DNA of 64,000 nt, taken from NCBI GenBank assembly GCA_015680685.1, contig MNCI01002227.1, positions 233,049 to 297,048 of the forward strand, written 5' to 3'. Below, one piece after another: positions 55,385-64,000 of the stretch. Each line of letters begins with the position of its first letter. The stretch's first letter is position 1. The notes under the pieces were generated by a model, which worked only from the letters and a program-made list of their open reading frames with translations, searched no databases and was not told the origin of the DNA. This DNA comes from Gnetum montanum (lineage: Eukaryota; Streptophyta; Gnetopsida; Gnetales; Gnetaceae). A program made the position numbers and the translations under genes.

Positions 55385-55605
55385 TGGGTGGTTATAACAA
55401 CCATAGAGATAAAAAATCTGCGGTTGACAAGTGTCCTATTCAGTTGCCAAGTGTCTTCATTCAGTTGCAAAGTGTCTTCATTCAGTTGCCAAGTGGCCTC
55501 ATTTAATTGCAAAGTGGTCACCATGGAGATAAAAAAGTTGTAGTTGACAAGTGGCCATTGTGGAGATAAAGAGTTTGTAGTTGACAAGTGGCCTTGGTGG
55601 TGGTT
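55385..55605 (-). repeat. 21-bp tandem array in U3-like region
   Basis: CAGTTGCCAAGTGTCTTCATT and variants occur four to five times at about 55439-55520, and the shorter word GTTGACAAGTGGCC recurs at about 55423, 55542 and 55579. The unit length is a multiple of three, so an antisense ORF (55372-55587) reads it as WQLNEDT repeats; I regard that ORF as a by-product. Confidence 0.7.
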
Positions 55606-55710
55606 ACAAACATCATGGGATTAAGGCTAGGAGATTATAATTTCCACAAACAGTTACCACTATAGAAATAAAAGTTATGGTGGCCAAGTTCCCTATTGGA
55701 TAACTATCCA

Positions 55711-56001
55711 ATATAACTCCTTAGCATATACAAATTTTTAAATCAACATTAATACTTACTTGGTACACAACCAAGGGCTGTCAAACTTACATCAGCAATT
55801 AAATAATTTATATCAAAACCCAAAGTTAATTAAAATTAATGTTGTATGATTTTTTAAATAAAGAAAATATTGAGGCCACGTGGCCTGTAAATAATGTGGG
55901 CTGGTCCAGGTAGCGAGGCCCATGGAACTGGTTGTACCGCCGGCAATGCAAACCCATGGATTACTCCCTTAACCGATGGACTGGTGTGTTTGTGAATCAT
56001 G
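55711..56001. other. Unassigned sequence
   Basis: Nothing recognisable. It follows the aspartic protease fragment on the minus strand and might be intron sequence of the former gene. Confidence 0.3.
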
Positions 56002-56362
56002 CTATTTGCCAGAGTTGAGTGATAAATTGGAAGAATAGTGTTTGTAGTCACAGGGCACCCAAAACAAATATCTGCCAGTATCCAAAGCCACAAGAAACGT
56101 GGAATTCAGAGAATCAAACATAACAAAGGTGTAATATAAAAATCCAAGCTGCGAAATATGGACACTGAGATTGCTAATATAGAAGGCCAGAGAATTGTAT
56201 TTTGGGAATTTCTGGTTGCGTTGATCATGCTGGTACAGGATTGTGTAGTACTCTGGACTACCATGCAAAGGCCAATCCTTGGTATCCAATCCATGTCTTG
56301 AAGACATCCATTGTCTCATCTTATCTCAAAACTTATGGTAAACATTCAAGTGCACATATTTG
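56002..56362 (-). pseudogene. Fragment of an A1 aspartic protease gene
   Basis: The minus strand encodes the N-terminal part of a plant pepsin-like protease. HKF*DKMRQW corresponds to the HRFSDxVRxW motif with Ser changed to a stop. Then come DWPLHGSPEYYTILYQHD, the segment SQLGFLYYTFVMFD, and VALDTGRYLFWVPCDYKHY at the first active site (D80 of the ORF from 56319, codon 56080-56082). The family has ALDTGSDLFWVPCDC, so Ser-Asp after DTG is Arg-Tyr and a conserved Cys is Tyr. The frame ends at 56002 and no later exon (second DTG/DSG) was found. This is a cellular gene relic, not a retroelement protease. Confidence 0.75.
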
Positions 56363-58620
56363 GCCGACTGAATCTTCTTCTGGGTAACTGCAAGGAAGGA
56401 GGTGATACTGAAGCAATTGAGTGGGGTGTCGAAACAAGAAGATGGTGGGTTTTACAAACAACTACCACCGCAAGACAAGGCCCTACCGTAGAAAATGCTC
56501 CATTTTTTTCTGACAGCACCATCCATTATCGTAAAACAAGATCCTGCCGCATTGCACCTTTTATCACCACGTTGCTGCAGCAGCCTTGTCTTCCACCATT
56601 ATTTTTGCAACTTTATCTTGATCACCCATCACCCTCTTCAAACTTCCTGCTCTATCACCGACAAACTCTATCAACATTTCCTCTTGAACGACTTTTTCGT
56701 GGAAGGCGTCTTTGACTTATGCTCTTTAGTTTTCTTATTTTCATTGTTGAATGATGCCCTAACAGCACTGCTAACCTCTATAGGTGTTCACTCAGACGTA
56801 GGATCCTAGTTTTCGTCACCAAGCTTCTTATCATCCACATTGCCGCAACTGAAAAACTGCTCCAGACTTCCTAAACATGGCTTCAATGGTGTAGATTCCA
56901 TCCCTTCGACATTGGAATCTTCCTTCACTTTTGCTTGTTTGCCCAGGTCTTGATCCAAAGAGGGCAAAACTGAACTAGCCTTATCTGAAGAATTAACCAA
57001 ATCGTCTCTGGCGTCACTCATCTTCACAAGGCTTCTCGTGAGTCCATTTATTCAAATTTCTAGGTAAAGGTAGTTTTGAAGTCTGTAGCCCTCGAATAAC
57101 GACATCTGCGATGAAACCCCGTGAATATCCATTGAGCAAGAGCAAGAAAAGAAAAAATGGATTCCAAATTCAACCCTTGGTGGGATTGATAGCTTCACGG
57201 ATAGTATAAAAGAAAAGTGGCAAGGCGATGCAAGCATCCAAGAATCGGAATCGAGGCTTCAAATTGCAAAAAAAGATTGGAGTTCCCTTGAACACTGCCA
57301 AAACTGAACAGCGACCGACATGCCTAAGCCTACTGAGTTCTTCTACAAAACCCTTAGCTGCTATGAAATTCATCCACAACAACTTCTTTATTCTCAATTT
57401 TTCAAAACCATGATTCTACTTCAAATGCGTCCTCAGTTTTAGAATTCGATCCATAAGAATTGATATTGGTGGCCACAGTAATCTGCGTGCTGTACCTAGA
57501 AAAGGTAAAAATAGGCCTCCAAGGTTCGAATCCCAGGCATTATTTGCCATAATTTCCTCTTGGGGATGGGCCCTGTTAACATCATCTAGTTTATTTGCTA
57601 TCTTTTTTCCTTTAGCAGCTTACTGATCAACATATTGCCTAAGCTTTTCCATTCTTTAACAATTTCGTAATTCTTTCCAAATTATTTTAGGCAGAGTGCA
57701 GATACCTTCAACAAATATCTGCAGCCTAAAACACTATTTTCTACCACCTTTCCCTAAGGATAGCTCTTGCTCATTCTTTACCAGTATTCAAATGATCAAT
57801 TCCTGAAAGTATTTCTAACAATAAAGAATTCCTTATCAATTCATTTACCATTGGCACATTATCTCTTACAATCTTCTATTCACTATCTTTCATATGTGCA
57901 TCATTATTTCCACCAATAATGTTATGGTCTCCCTGATATTCATGCCTTTCCTCCTTAAGGGCTCCATGCAAGGAATGCTTTAGTTGATGATGTAGACAAC
58001 CAATGATGTTGCTTTGAGGACAATACTCTAGTATACCTAATCCACCTCACAACATGTTCCAAATGAGAGTTAGACAGACCTCTAGAATATCCACAAAAGA
58101 GATGGATTGGAAGAAGGTGAACATCTTCAGTAGGGATAAGCAATGATCAAAGAATTCTACAGACTTGAGCCATGGTTTCAATCGTCTCATATCTCTATTC
58201 CATGAAATGGCCAAAATGTGCCAACACTTCCCCAATGTTACTTTGATAGTTTAATTAAAATATCACCTTCAAAATTTTTTCCTTGTATTTGGTAGGCTAG
58301 CTTCAAATATATTTTTTAATAAAACCAATGTATCAAAAGTTTGTCAACTTTTTAAAGTCTTCCAAGTAACCATCGCTGCTTCATAAAAATGGTGAAAATG
58401 TGACAACATTTCTTTCCCCCTTCTTAAATTTCTTAAAGACTTAAGATGTTTAAGATAATTCATTAATTTACACCAACTAAATCATCACCAAAATATGGAT
58501 TTATAGATCATTTTTACAAAACCAAAAATCTTTTTTGAGGAAAAATTTCATCAAACTTAAGGTTTGATGGTATAAAAACCTTAACCCTATAAAACTAGGA
58601 AACTGTACAAACATAACCTT
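56363..58620. other. Unassigned region with unrecognised open frames
   Basis: Short open frames occur on both strands: 56311-56715 plus, 56806-57027 minus (acidic, Ser/Asp/Lys-rich, starting MKMSDARDDLVNS), 57170-57397 minus and 57228-57413 plus. None matches a family I know. The minus frame at 56806-57027 has composition like a disordered plant protein and might be an exon or a captured fragment. From 57600 to 58620 I see nothing. Confidence 0.3.
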
Positions 58621-58627
58621 ATACAAA

Positions 58628-59143
58628 TTATTCTGTAGGAGGAAAAAGAATAGTTAAGGTAACCCTTTTAGGGATTCTCATGTTGCTAATTCTTTCATAT
58701 TTTATTTCTATGGTGATGAATGCTCTTCTTCCTTTTTCTTGCATAGTTGAAGCTTCAACTTGGTCTGCTTCACCATTGTTCCCAACAACCATCTTTGTCT
58801 CTTTCTCATCCAACTCTTTAGCTACTGATTTTTGAGGTTCTTCATACCTAGTTGCTTCTGTGTCTTGAGACATGAAAGCCTCTCCTTAAGAATCATCTTG
58901 ATTGGACTCTCCTTGGTGCTCAGCTTCAATGATGCATTGTTGTAAACTACCCTAAACATTTGAATGGATGGAGCATCCATCGGTAAGAAAGCTAAATTCA
59001 TCTGAAAGCCAAAGTAAGAATGGACTTTTGGATGATGCACCATGAGCAGTTGCCCTATAATAGGCTCTCATGACATGCTTTGAATAGTAGCCAATCACAT
59101 AAGAAATAAAAGGCCTTCTTGCTACCATCTCTCTTAAGCACAC
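58628..59143 (-). CDS. Unrecognised ORFs behind a TATA-type promoter; possible small gene or gene relic
   Basis: On the minus strand a TATA-like box CTATATAAAGAG (about 59233-59244) is followed by a leader of about 100 nt and the ATG at 59126 (or 59143), giving 57-63 codons with SPFLLWLSDEFSFLTDG. A stop is followed in the same region by another frame of 81 codons (58628-58873), Glu/Lys/Asp-rich, starting MSQDTEATRYEEP and ending TLTILFPPTE. The two could be one protein split by a stop and a frameshift. I do not recognise it. It shows no gag or pol motif. Confidence 0.35.
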
Positions 59144-59750
59144 TTTCTACCTTAAACTAAGAATGCTTTTCTTACCTTTCTTGCTGAAGTGTTGAATTGG
59201 AAGATGTTGTGTTTTCATGAAAACCACAACTCTTTATATAGTGCAAAAAAATTTGAAATTCCCACCATTTGAAAAACCAACTGTTCCACTCAACCAAAAC
59301 TTATTTAATTTCTATCACCATATGGTTAATAAATTCTAATTTCCACTATGTGGTTATCTAAGTTGATTTCCCACTGTGATTACTTTAACTTCCACTCCTA
59401 CTTAATGTAGTTAAGACACATAATAAGTAATGATTATTTAAGATAATGTGAATTTAAATTTTAAACTAACATTCTAAGTTTAATATTTAAACTAATACTC
59501 TAATGTATACATATTTTATTATACCATATATACATGCCTAAATATATGTATACGATATACACACATATTATGATTAGATATTCTAAAAGTATGTATATAT
59601 ATTATTTATTATGTATCTTATAACCAAGTATATATATTTTAAATCTTACATATAAGAATTTGTTACTTACTACTATGTATATTTATTATTCTTATTGTCA
59701 TTATTTTATCATCATTATATATACATGTATATATTGTTTTATACATATAT
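59144..59750. other. Promoter-like and AT-rich intergenic sequence
   Basis: 59230-59245 holds the TATA-like box. From about 59500 to 59750 the sequence is dominated by TATATA, TATGTATA and ATACATATAT words, a degenerate microsatellite-like stretch. No gene is seen. Confidence 0.45.
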
Positions 59751-59754
59751 TAAG

Positions 59755-60010
59755 TTGTGGGTAGTTTCCCAAAGTAATTCTTTATATGTAAAACATTATC
59801 CGGATGTTGTAATTCCATTCCACTTAATGTGGATAGATTGTACATATCTTCTAATAATTGTCTTTTGATCTAAAATGAACCCATCCATATTGCTAAAAAT
59901 TTATTTGGATTTTTCATATTCCACAATAATACAAGATCATCAATTTTAAAAGTTCTTTTCAAGGCCTTTCTATTGAACCATCTTTTAACTTGAGAAGAAT
60001 TCCTTAATAA
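59755..60010 (-). pseudogene. pol: Integrase C-terminus of the Tat-like element
   Basis: It encodes LINNLLRNSSQVKRWFNRK, then FKIDDLVLLWN, the usual VKxWFDxKAxxRxFxVGDLVLxW block, then IWMGSF for LWxGPF, and ends near 59755 with LSTLSGME. It is separated from the core by the solo LTR at 60016-60676. Confidence 0.75.
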
Positions 60011-60015
60011 ATTAT

Positions 60016-60676
60016 TGATGAGTGGCGAGGTACCCCTACACTCAACCATACGAAATGAGCGTCGCACGCGCGATCCGGTCGAACTCCGCAGATGGGCTAG
60101 TTGTGGTATCTAGATAGTTAGCCTTAGGTCGCAGTTCGCTGTCTTCCCATCTAGACTAGTTTTGCATATGTCACGTATGGTTTAGTCTAGATGAGGTGTA
60201 TGATGTGTTCTAATTCTACGCTACTCCTGAAGGCAGTGGAAAATAATATTAACTAAATCTAAGCTAAGAGGAAAAGGTAAGAAAATCTAATCTAGCCTAA
60301 GTGCGACGAGCAACCGATTCCTTGATCAACCGTACACATCTTGGACTTCGTGCACGACTACCACTGGGACTANAACTAAGTGAATGCTGCAATGATGAAG
60401 TAATCTCGATCTTTATTGCCGGTCATGTGCGTGTCCAAGTACGGCACACTCGAATAAAGACACCGTACAATCACATTCACCACACTGCGGGCAGACACGG
60501 GAAAATTCTAACTCTGGAGGGATCAAACTGCCAGAGCTTCGCTACCTAAAACTGGGATCCCCAAACAAGAGGGTGCCGCCTCTTATTTATAGACATGGCG
60601 GCGGACTGCGATATCGCGTACGCGATATCGTAGGGAAAGACGCGATATCGCGGCCGACGCAAACCGCGTCTCATCA
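60016..60676 (-). repeat. Solo Athila-type LTR (E1 subfamily)
   Basis: Starts TGATGAG, ends CTCATCA, with 5-bp TSD ATTAT at 60011-60015 and 60677-60681. There is no internal sequence, so it arose by LTR-LTR recombination. It keeps a perfect 22-bp palindrome at 60609-60630 and a minus-strand TATA box at 60582-60592. An N at 60373 replaces about 165 bp present in the E1 LTR. It keeps more CpG sites than the other LTRs, which suggests a young insertion. Confidence 0.92.
60373..60373. other. Assembly gap shown as one N (LTR sequence missing)
   Basis: The flanks CACTGGGACTA and AACTAAGTGAATGC correspond to E1 positions about 3775 and 3940, so about 150-165 bases are missing here. Confidence 0.8.
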
Positions 60677-60681
60677 ATTAT

Positions 60682-62009
60682 CCTTAGGTCTATTCATTTT
60701 GACTTCTCTTTTCATAAGAAAGGTCATGAAACTTCTATTTTTATCAATTTTTTAATTATACTTTTATACAAAATTAGAGGCCAAACTTATAATCTTGTTC
60801 ATAACTCTTATAGGCAGTCCATAGATCAAGTTATAAGCTAATGTTCCAATAGCTTTTTTAAATCTAATATGGTTAGTCCATAATGCATACTGTAATTAAT
60901 TGATCCAATTTCCTAGATTCCCCTCCATCGACATTTTGGTGTAGGAAATAATCTTTTTACTTATAGATTTAGCTAAGCCATTCCATTAAGGATAATAATT
61001 TAAAGAAGAAAATAGAAATATGGATTTCTCCAATGCCCATGTTATAAATTCTTCAAATTGAAAAGTAGGTCCATTATCAATTACTAGGTCTTTAGGCAAA
61101 CCAAAACGACTTTAAATTTGATCTGCTAAAAACTTAATCACATCCGATGCTAAACAATTTCTTAAAGCTTCAGATCATTTAGTAAAATAATTAGTGGCTA
61201 TGAGAATAAACTTATGTCCAACTCTTGAAGGAGTAACTATACCAATAAAATCTAAGCTCCATTGTTGAAATGGTCTATCTACAATTACCAATTTTAAGGG
61301 AGCTATAGCCCTTTTGAAATTTGTTCCATGTACTTGACATTTGTAACATCTTTGAATCATTGAATAATTTAGTAAAATAATTAGTGGCTATGAGAATAAA
61401 CTTATGTCCAGCTCTTGAAGGAGTAATTATACCAATAAAATCTAAGCTCCATTGTTGAAATGGTCTATCTACAATTACCAATTTTAAGGGAGCTCTAGCC
61501 TTTTTGACATTTGGTCTATATACTTGACATTTGTAATGTCTTTGAATCATTGAACCAATGTCTTGGTACATACTAGGCCAATAAAGGCTATAGTGAAGTA
61601 TATGTTGCATAGTAGACTTAGGAGACTCATAAAATAAACTAGAATGATCATGGAGTTGTTCTAAAATTGGATTGATTTGATTATTATGAACACATTCCAA
61701 AAAAAATCCTCTGAAGTCCTTTCTATATAAGATTCCATATTTAACCACAAACTTATTTATCTTTTTGAAGAAAGCTCTTTTTTGACTTGTAGTTAAATTA
61801 TTTGGAACCTTTCTTATGTTTAGGAATTCTAGAATTTCATCATAACAATTTCCTTCATGAGTTCTTAACATGGATACTTCGTCTTCTCTAGCCATTAACT
61901 TGGCTAATCCCATTCCTTCAATGGTTTTGCATATCTCCAATGAAGATCTAAAACCTTGAAGTTTTATGAGCCACTTCCCTCTTTTTAATTTTAGTTCATT
62001 TTGAGCCAA
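60682..62009 (-). pseudogene. pol: Integrase zinc domain and core of the Tat-like element, with internal duplication
   Basis: 244 codons from 62009 hold the end of RNase H (NELKLKRGKWLIKLQGF), the zinc domain (QLHDHS, YWPSMYQDI, HYKCQ where the first Cys is Tyr) and the first catalytic block WSLDFIGII. 61181-61365 is a second copy of 61371-61555. Further down, DNGPTFQFEEF gives the second Asp and NGLAKS has Lys instead of the catalytic Glu. Confidence 0.8.
61181..61555 (-). repeat. Tandem duplication of about 190 bp in integrase
   Basis: Two copies offset by 190 bp (61181-61365 and 61371-61555) with few differences. Each encodes CQV or YKCQ through WSLDFIGI and TNYFTK. The duplication repeats the first catalytic Asp block. 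Confidence 0.85.
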
Positions 62010-62440
62010 GAACCATAGGTCTTATTAGCATAATATGAACCAACGAGCTTTCTAAGTAATATTTGAAATGTAGAAGTGCTTGAATGACTGTGAATGCTTG
62101 TTTCTCTAAATTAGAATAATTTAGCTTAGAACCTTTCAACTAATACCCAAAAAATCAAATTGGTTCATCTTAACTATTGTCTCTTTGAGTTAAATTGATA
62201 ATAATTGAATCATTTGAGGTAAAAGCATATAACCAGAAACCTTCCTTAAATTTTGGTTTTACCAAGTAGGAAGCTTCTTGAACAACCTTTTTAATTTCTA
62301 ATAATGCTCTTTTGAACTCGGATATCTTTCTTAAGCATATGCATCAAAATTTTAGTAATTTTGGTAAATCCAAGAATAAACTTTTTAACAAAATTTATCT
62401 TTTCAAAGAAAGATCTAAGAGAATTTTTGTTTTTTAGATG
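62010..62440 (-). pseudogene. pol: Ordinary RNase H of the Tat-like element
   Basis: Decayed sequence between RT and integrase contains SKLNYSNLEKQAFTVIQALLHFKYYL, readable as the RNase H block ending LxxxRYYL (seen by NYSNLEKQAFTVIQALLHF). The first Asp region near 62220 reads FTSNDSIII. Frameshifts are present. Confidence 0.6.
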
Positions 62441-63090
62441 CTTAATATTTTGTACTACTTAAATTCAAACATTATCTATAGCAATTCCTTCTTGATAGAT
62501 TACAAGGCCCAACAAAATTCTAGATGTAACCCCAAAAATACATTTCATAGGGTTTAGTGAAATATCAAACTCATGACATCTATTAAAAATTTGTTGGAGA
62601 TGACCAATATGATCTTCCTTCCTTTTTGAAAAGACAATGTTATATCTAAATAAACCACATCAAACATGCCTATTAAACCTTTAAAGGCTAAATCCATTGG
62701 TCCTTGAAAAGTAGCTCCAGCATTTGACAATCCAAATGGCATTCTTTTGTTAGCAAATGTCCCTCATTTGGTGATAAACGTTGTTTTATATCTATCACCC
62801 TTATCCACCATAATTTGATTATAACTTGAAAATCCATCTAAGAAGGAGTACACTTGACATCCTAATACTTTGATCAACATTTCACCAATTCTAGGAAGTG
62901 GGTACTTATTCTTTTCACTCAAAGACTTCATTTAAATTTTTGAAATCCACACAAAGCCTAATGTCACCATCCTCCTTCCTTACTGGAACAATATTAGCAA
63001 GCCATGTCAAATATCAAACTGAATATATGATTTAAACTTGCAATAGTTTCTTAATCTAAGCTTCTATAGCTAGTTCAAATGATGGATTGA
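62440..63090 (-). pseudogene. pol: Reverse transcriptase of the Tat-like element
   Basis: The minus strand has ANIVPVRKEDGDIRLCVDFKN (visible as VPVRKEDGDIRLCVDFKNL, about 62920-62990) and MPFGLSNAGATFQGPMD at 62690-62742. The catalytic segment reads VVYLDITLS, so one Asp of YLDD is lost, followed by a frameshift; the correct continuation HLQQIFNRCHEFDI lies in the next frame. Confidence 0.75.
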
Positions 63091-63539
63091 ATTATCTTTG
63101 CTTTTGTTTAACTGTCTTACAACCTTCTATTAAAAGAATTTTATGTACCATCAAATTTGATCTAAAAGCTTTAAGATCATCAAAAGACCAAGTAAAATTT
63201 TTTAAATTATTTTTCAAGAGTAATAATAAATTTTGCTTAAAGATTGAATCATCTTTCCTTGTGATGTTTAACATCTGTGGTAGCTCAGTTGATTCAAGAT
63301 TTACTACTTCATAAGCTTGATCATTTAGAAATCATATATCTTTTCTGGTAAGTAAATTGTTGCTAAACTCATGTTCGTAATCAATTATCTTTTTGAGAAT
63401 CAAATTATACTTAGACCTTGATGCTGTCTCTAGTGTGATCTGACTTTCAAATTCTTACTTATTCTTCATAAACCTGAGTACTTGATCATCATCTTCAAAT
63501 ACTTGTAAATGTCTTATGTTATCTAGTACTAATTTCTGA

Positions 63540-64000
63540 TATTCATCCTCAATCATTACCCCTTCATAGTTTTCTATCCTTTTCACATCTAATTTTGAAG
63601 CTACTTTTGCTAAATCATCAACTATATAATTACCTTCCCTACTTATATGTTCTATTTGATAGTGATGAAACTAATTCAACATTTTGCAAACAATTTTTTT
63701 ATAAATCCATAAGAATGAGCTTTTGACTACATAATTTTCTTTGACTTGTTCACAAACCAATCTTGAATCTTCTTTTATGGTGATTACCTTGATTTCCATT
63801 TCTAATGCTATTTTAATACCAATTCTTAATGCTTCATATTCAACCTTGTTATTCATGTAAGGGAAAGATAAATGAATTATCTTAAATGTTTTTGGGGAAT
63901 TATCTTTTACTAGAACTACTCCAACTCCTGCACCTTTGGAGTTACAAGACCCATCAAAATATAATTCCCATTTGCTCTCATCTTGAACTTTCTCTTTTTC
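63540..64000 (-). pseudogene. pol: RNase H upstream of RT in the Tat-like element
   Basis: Translation from position 64000 gives WELYFDGSCNSKGAGVGVVL (first Asp), NNKVEYEALRIGIKIALEM (Glu), TIKEDSRLVCEQV (second Asp) and, after one stop, ISREGNYIVDDLAKVASKL (third Asp). All four DEDD positions are present. This is the plant/archaeal type of RNase H known as an extra domain in Tat elements. Its linker runs into RT at about 63090, so it precedes RT. Confidence 0.75.

Larger units (their letters stand above)
54320..55710 (-). repeat. LTR-like repeat, copy 2, with assembly gap
   Basis: It begins TGTTGGCGACC. It aligns by blocks with 51860-53110. A single N at 54456 stands where copy 1 has about 140 more bases. 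A minus-strand TATA (CTTATAAAAAGG) lies at about 55340-55351. Upstream of it is the 21-bp tandem array at 55385-55605. Confidence 0.55.
59755..64000 (-). mobile_element. Tat/Ogre-like Ty3/gypsy pol, cut by the window end
   Basis: From high to low: RNase H of the DEDD type, linker, RT, second (ordinary) RNase H, integrase zinc domain and core, and the integrase C-terminal GPY/F-like end. An RNase H before RT in addition to the one after it is the unusual feature. A solo Athila LTR interrupts the integrase. Stops, a changed YLDD and a Glu-to-Lys change in integrase show it is dead. LTRs and gag are outside the window or unrecognisable. Confidence 0.75.

Noticed and set aside
55372-55587. ORF with QLNEDT-type repeats as a possible repeat protein
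   Set aside because: It is the translation of a 21-bp tandem DNA repeat in a U3-like region; no conserved start or flanking domain.
57523-57533. GGTTCGAATCC, a perfect tRNA/SINE B-box word
   Set aside because: The T stem does not pair on both sides, no A box or acceptor stem fits upstream, and no SINE tail follows. It is probably chance.
1-64000. CRISPR arrays, prokaryotic operons, phage or integron structures
   Set aside because: No regular spacer arrays, no ribosome binding sites or gene clusters; domains and promoters are those of plant retrotransposons.

Overview
The window looks like repeat-dense nuclear DNA of a large-genome seed plant, possibly a gymnosperm; the species cannot be fixed from the sequence. 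It is AT-rich and shows no bacterial gene organisation, no intact cellular gene, no tRNA or rRNA and no CRISPR. Almost everything is LTR retrotransposon sequence in several states: nested full-length elements, deletion derivatives, a solo LTR and decayed fragments of Ty3/gypsy (Athila-like, chromovirus-like and Tat/Ogre-like) and Ty1/copia elements.

Layout. 1-4260: 5' part of an Athila-like element (E1, minus strand), cut by the window start. 4.3-12 kb: an LTR-like block, a decayed Ty1/copia element (about 5.3-8.95 kb, minus) and AT-rich sequence with short-motif arrays. 12-37.2 kb: a three-layer nest. A copia relic (integrase at 12-13.09 kb) was split by Athila-like E2 (13094-36321, TSD ATAGC). 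E2 was then split by E3 on the plus strand (14928-21879, TSD GACAT) and by E4 on the minus strand (24990-34884, TSD ATTTT/ATTTC). 37.2-45.75 kb: E5, an Athila-like element with 3' LTR, a decayed env-position ORF, and remnants of integrase, RT, protease and gag. 45.78-46.32 kb: a copia gag fragment on the plus strand. 46.5-49.02 kb: a chromovirus LTR plus truncated pol. 49.02-55.7 kb: LTR-like repeats of unplaced families. 56.0-59.2 kb: the only non-transposon material, a dead A1 aspartic protease fragment and an unrecognised ORF behind a plausible TATA box. 59.75-64 kb: a Tat/Ogre-like pol with an RNase H upstream of RT, interrupted by a solo Athila LTR (60016-60676, TSD ATTAT).

How the parts relate. 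E4 carries every Athila domain (gag, PR, RT, RNH, IN) and is the best local model of the autonomous form, although it is now full of stops. E3 has gag and PR joined in frame to the last codons of pol. E2 has gag only. E2, E3 and E4 keep LTRs, a primer site resembling the complement of tRNA-Asp, and a roughly 1.9 kb 3' region with repeated polypurine tracts. They therefore look like a parasite series that would need proteins from an E4-like partner.

The strongest candidate for something undescribed is the U3 region. In the Athila-type LTRs here it is very short and consists mostly of reiterated palindromes 10-15 bp upstream of the TATA box, and the palindrome differs between subfamilies. Unrelated LTR families in the same window carry similar motif arrays. 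The second is a set of polypurine-tract-like copies at conserved spacing inside the 3' region.
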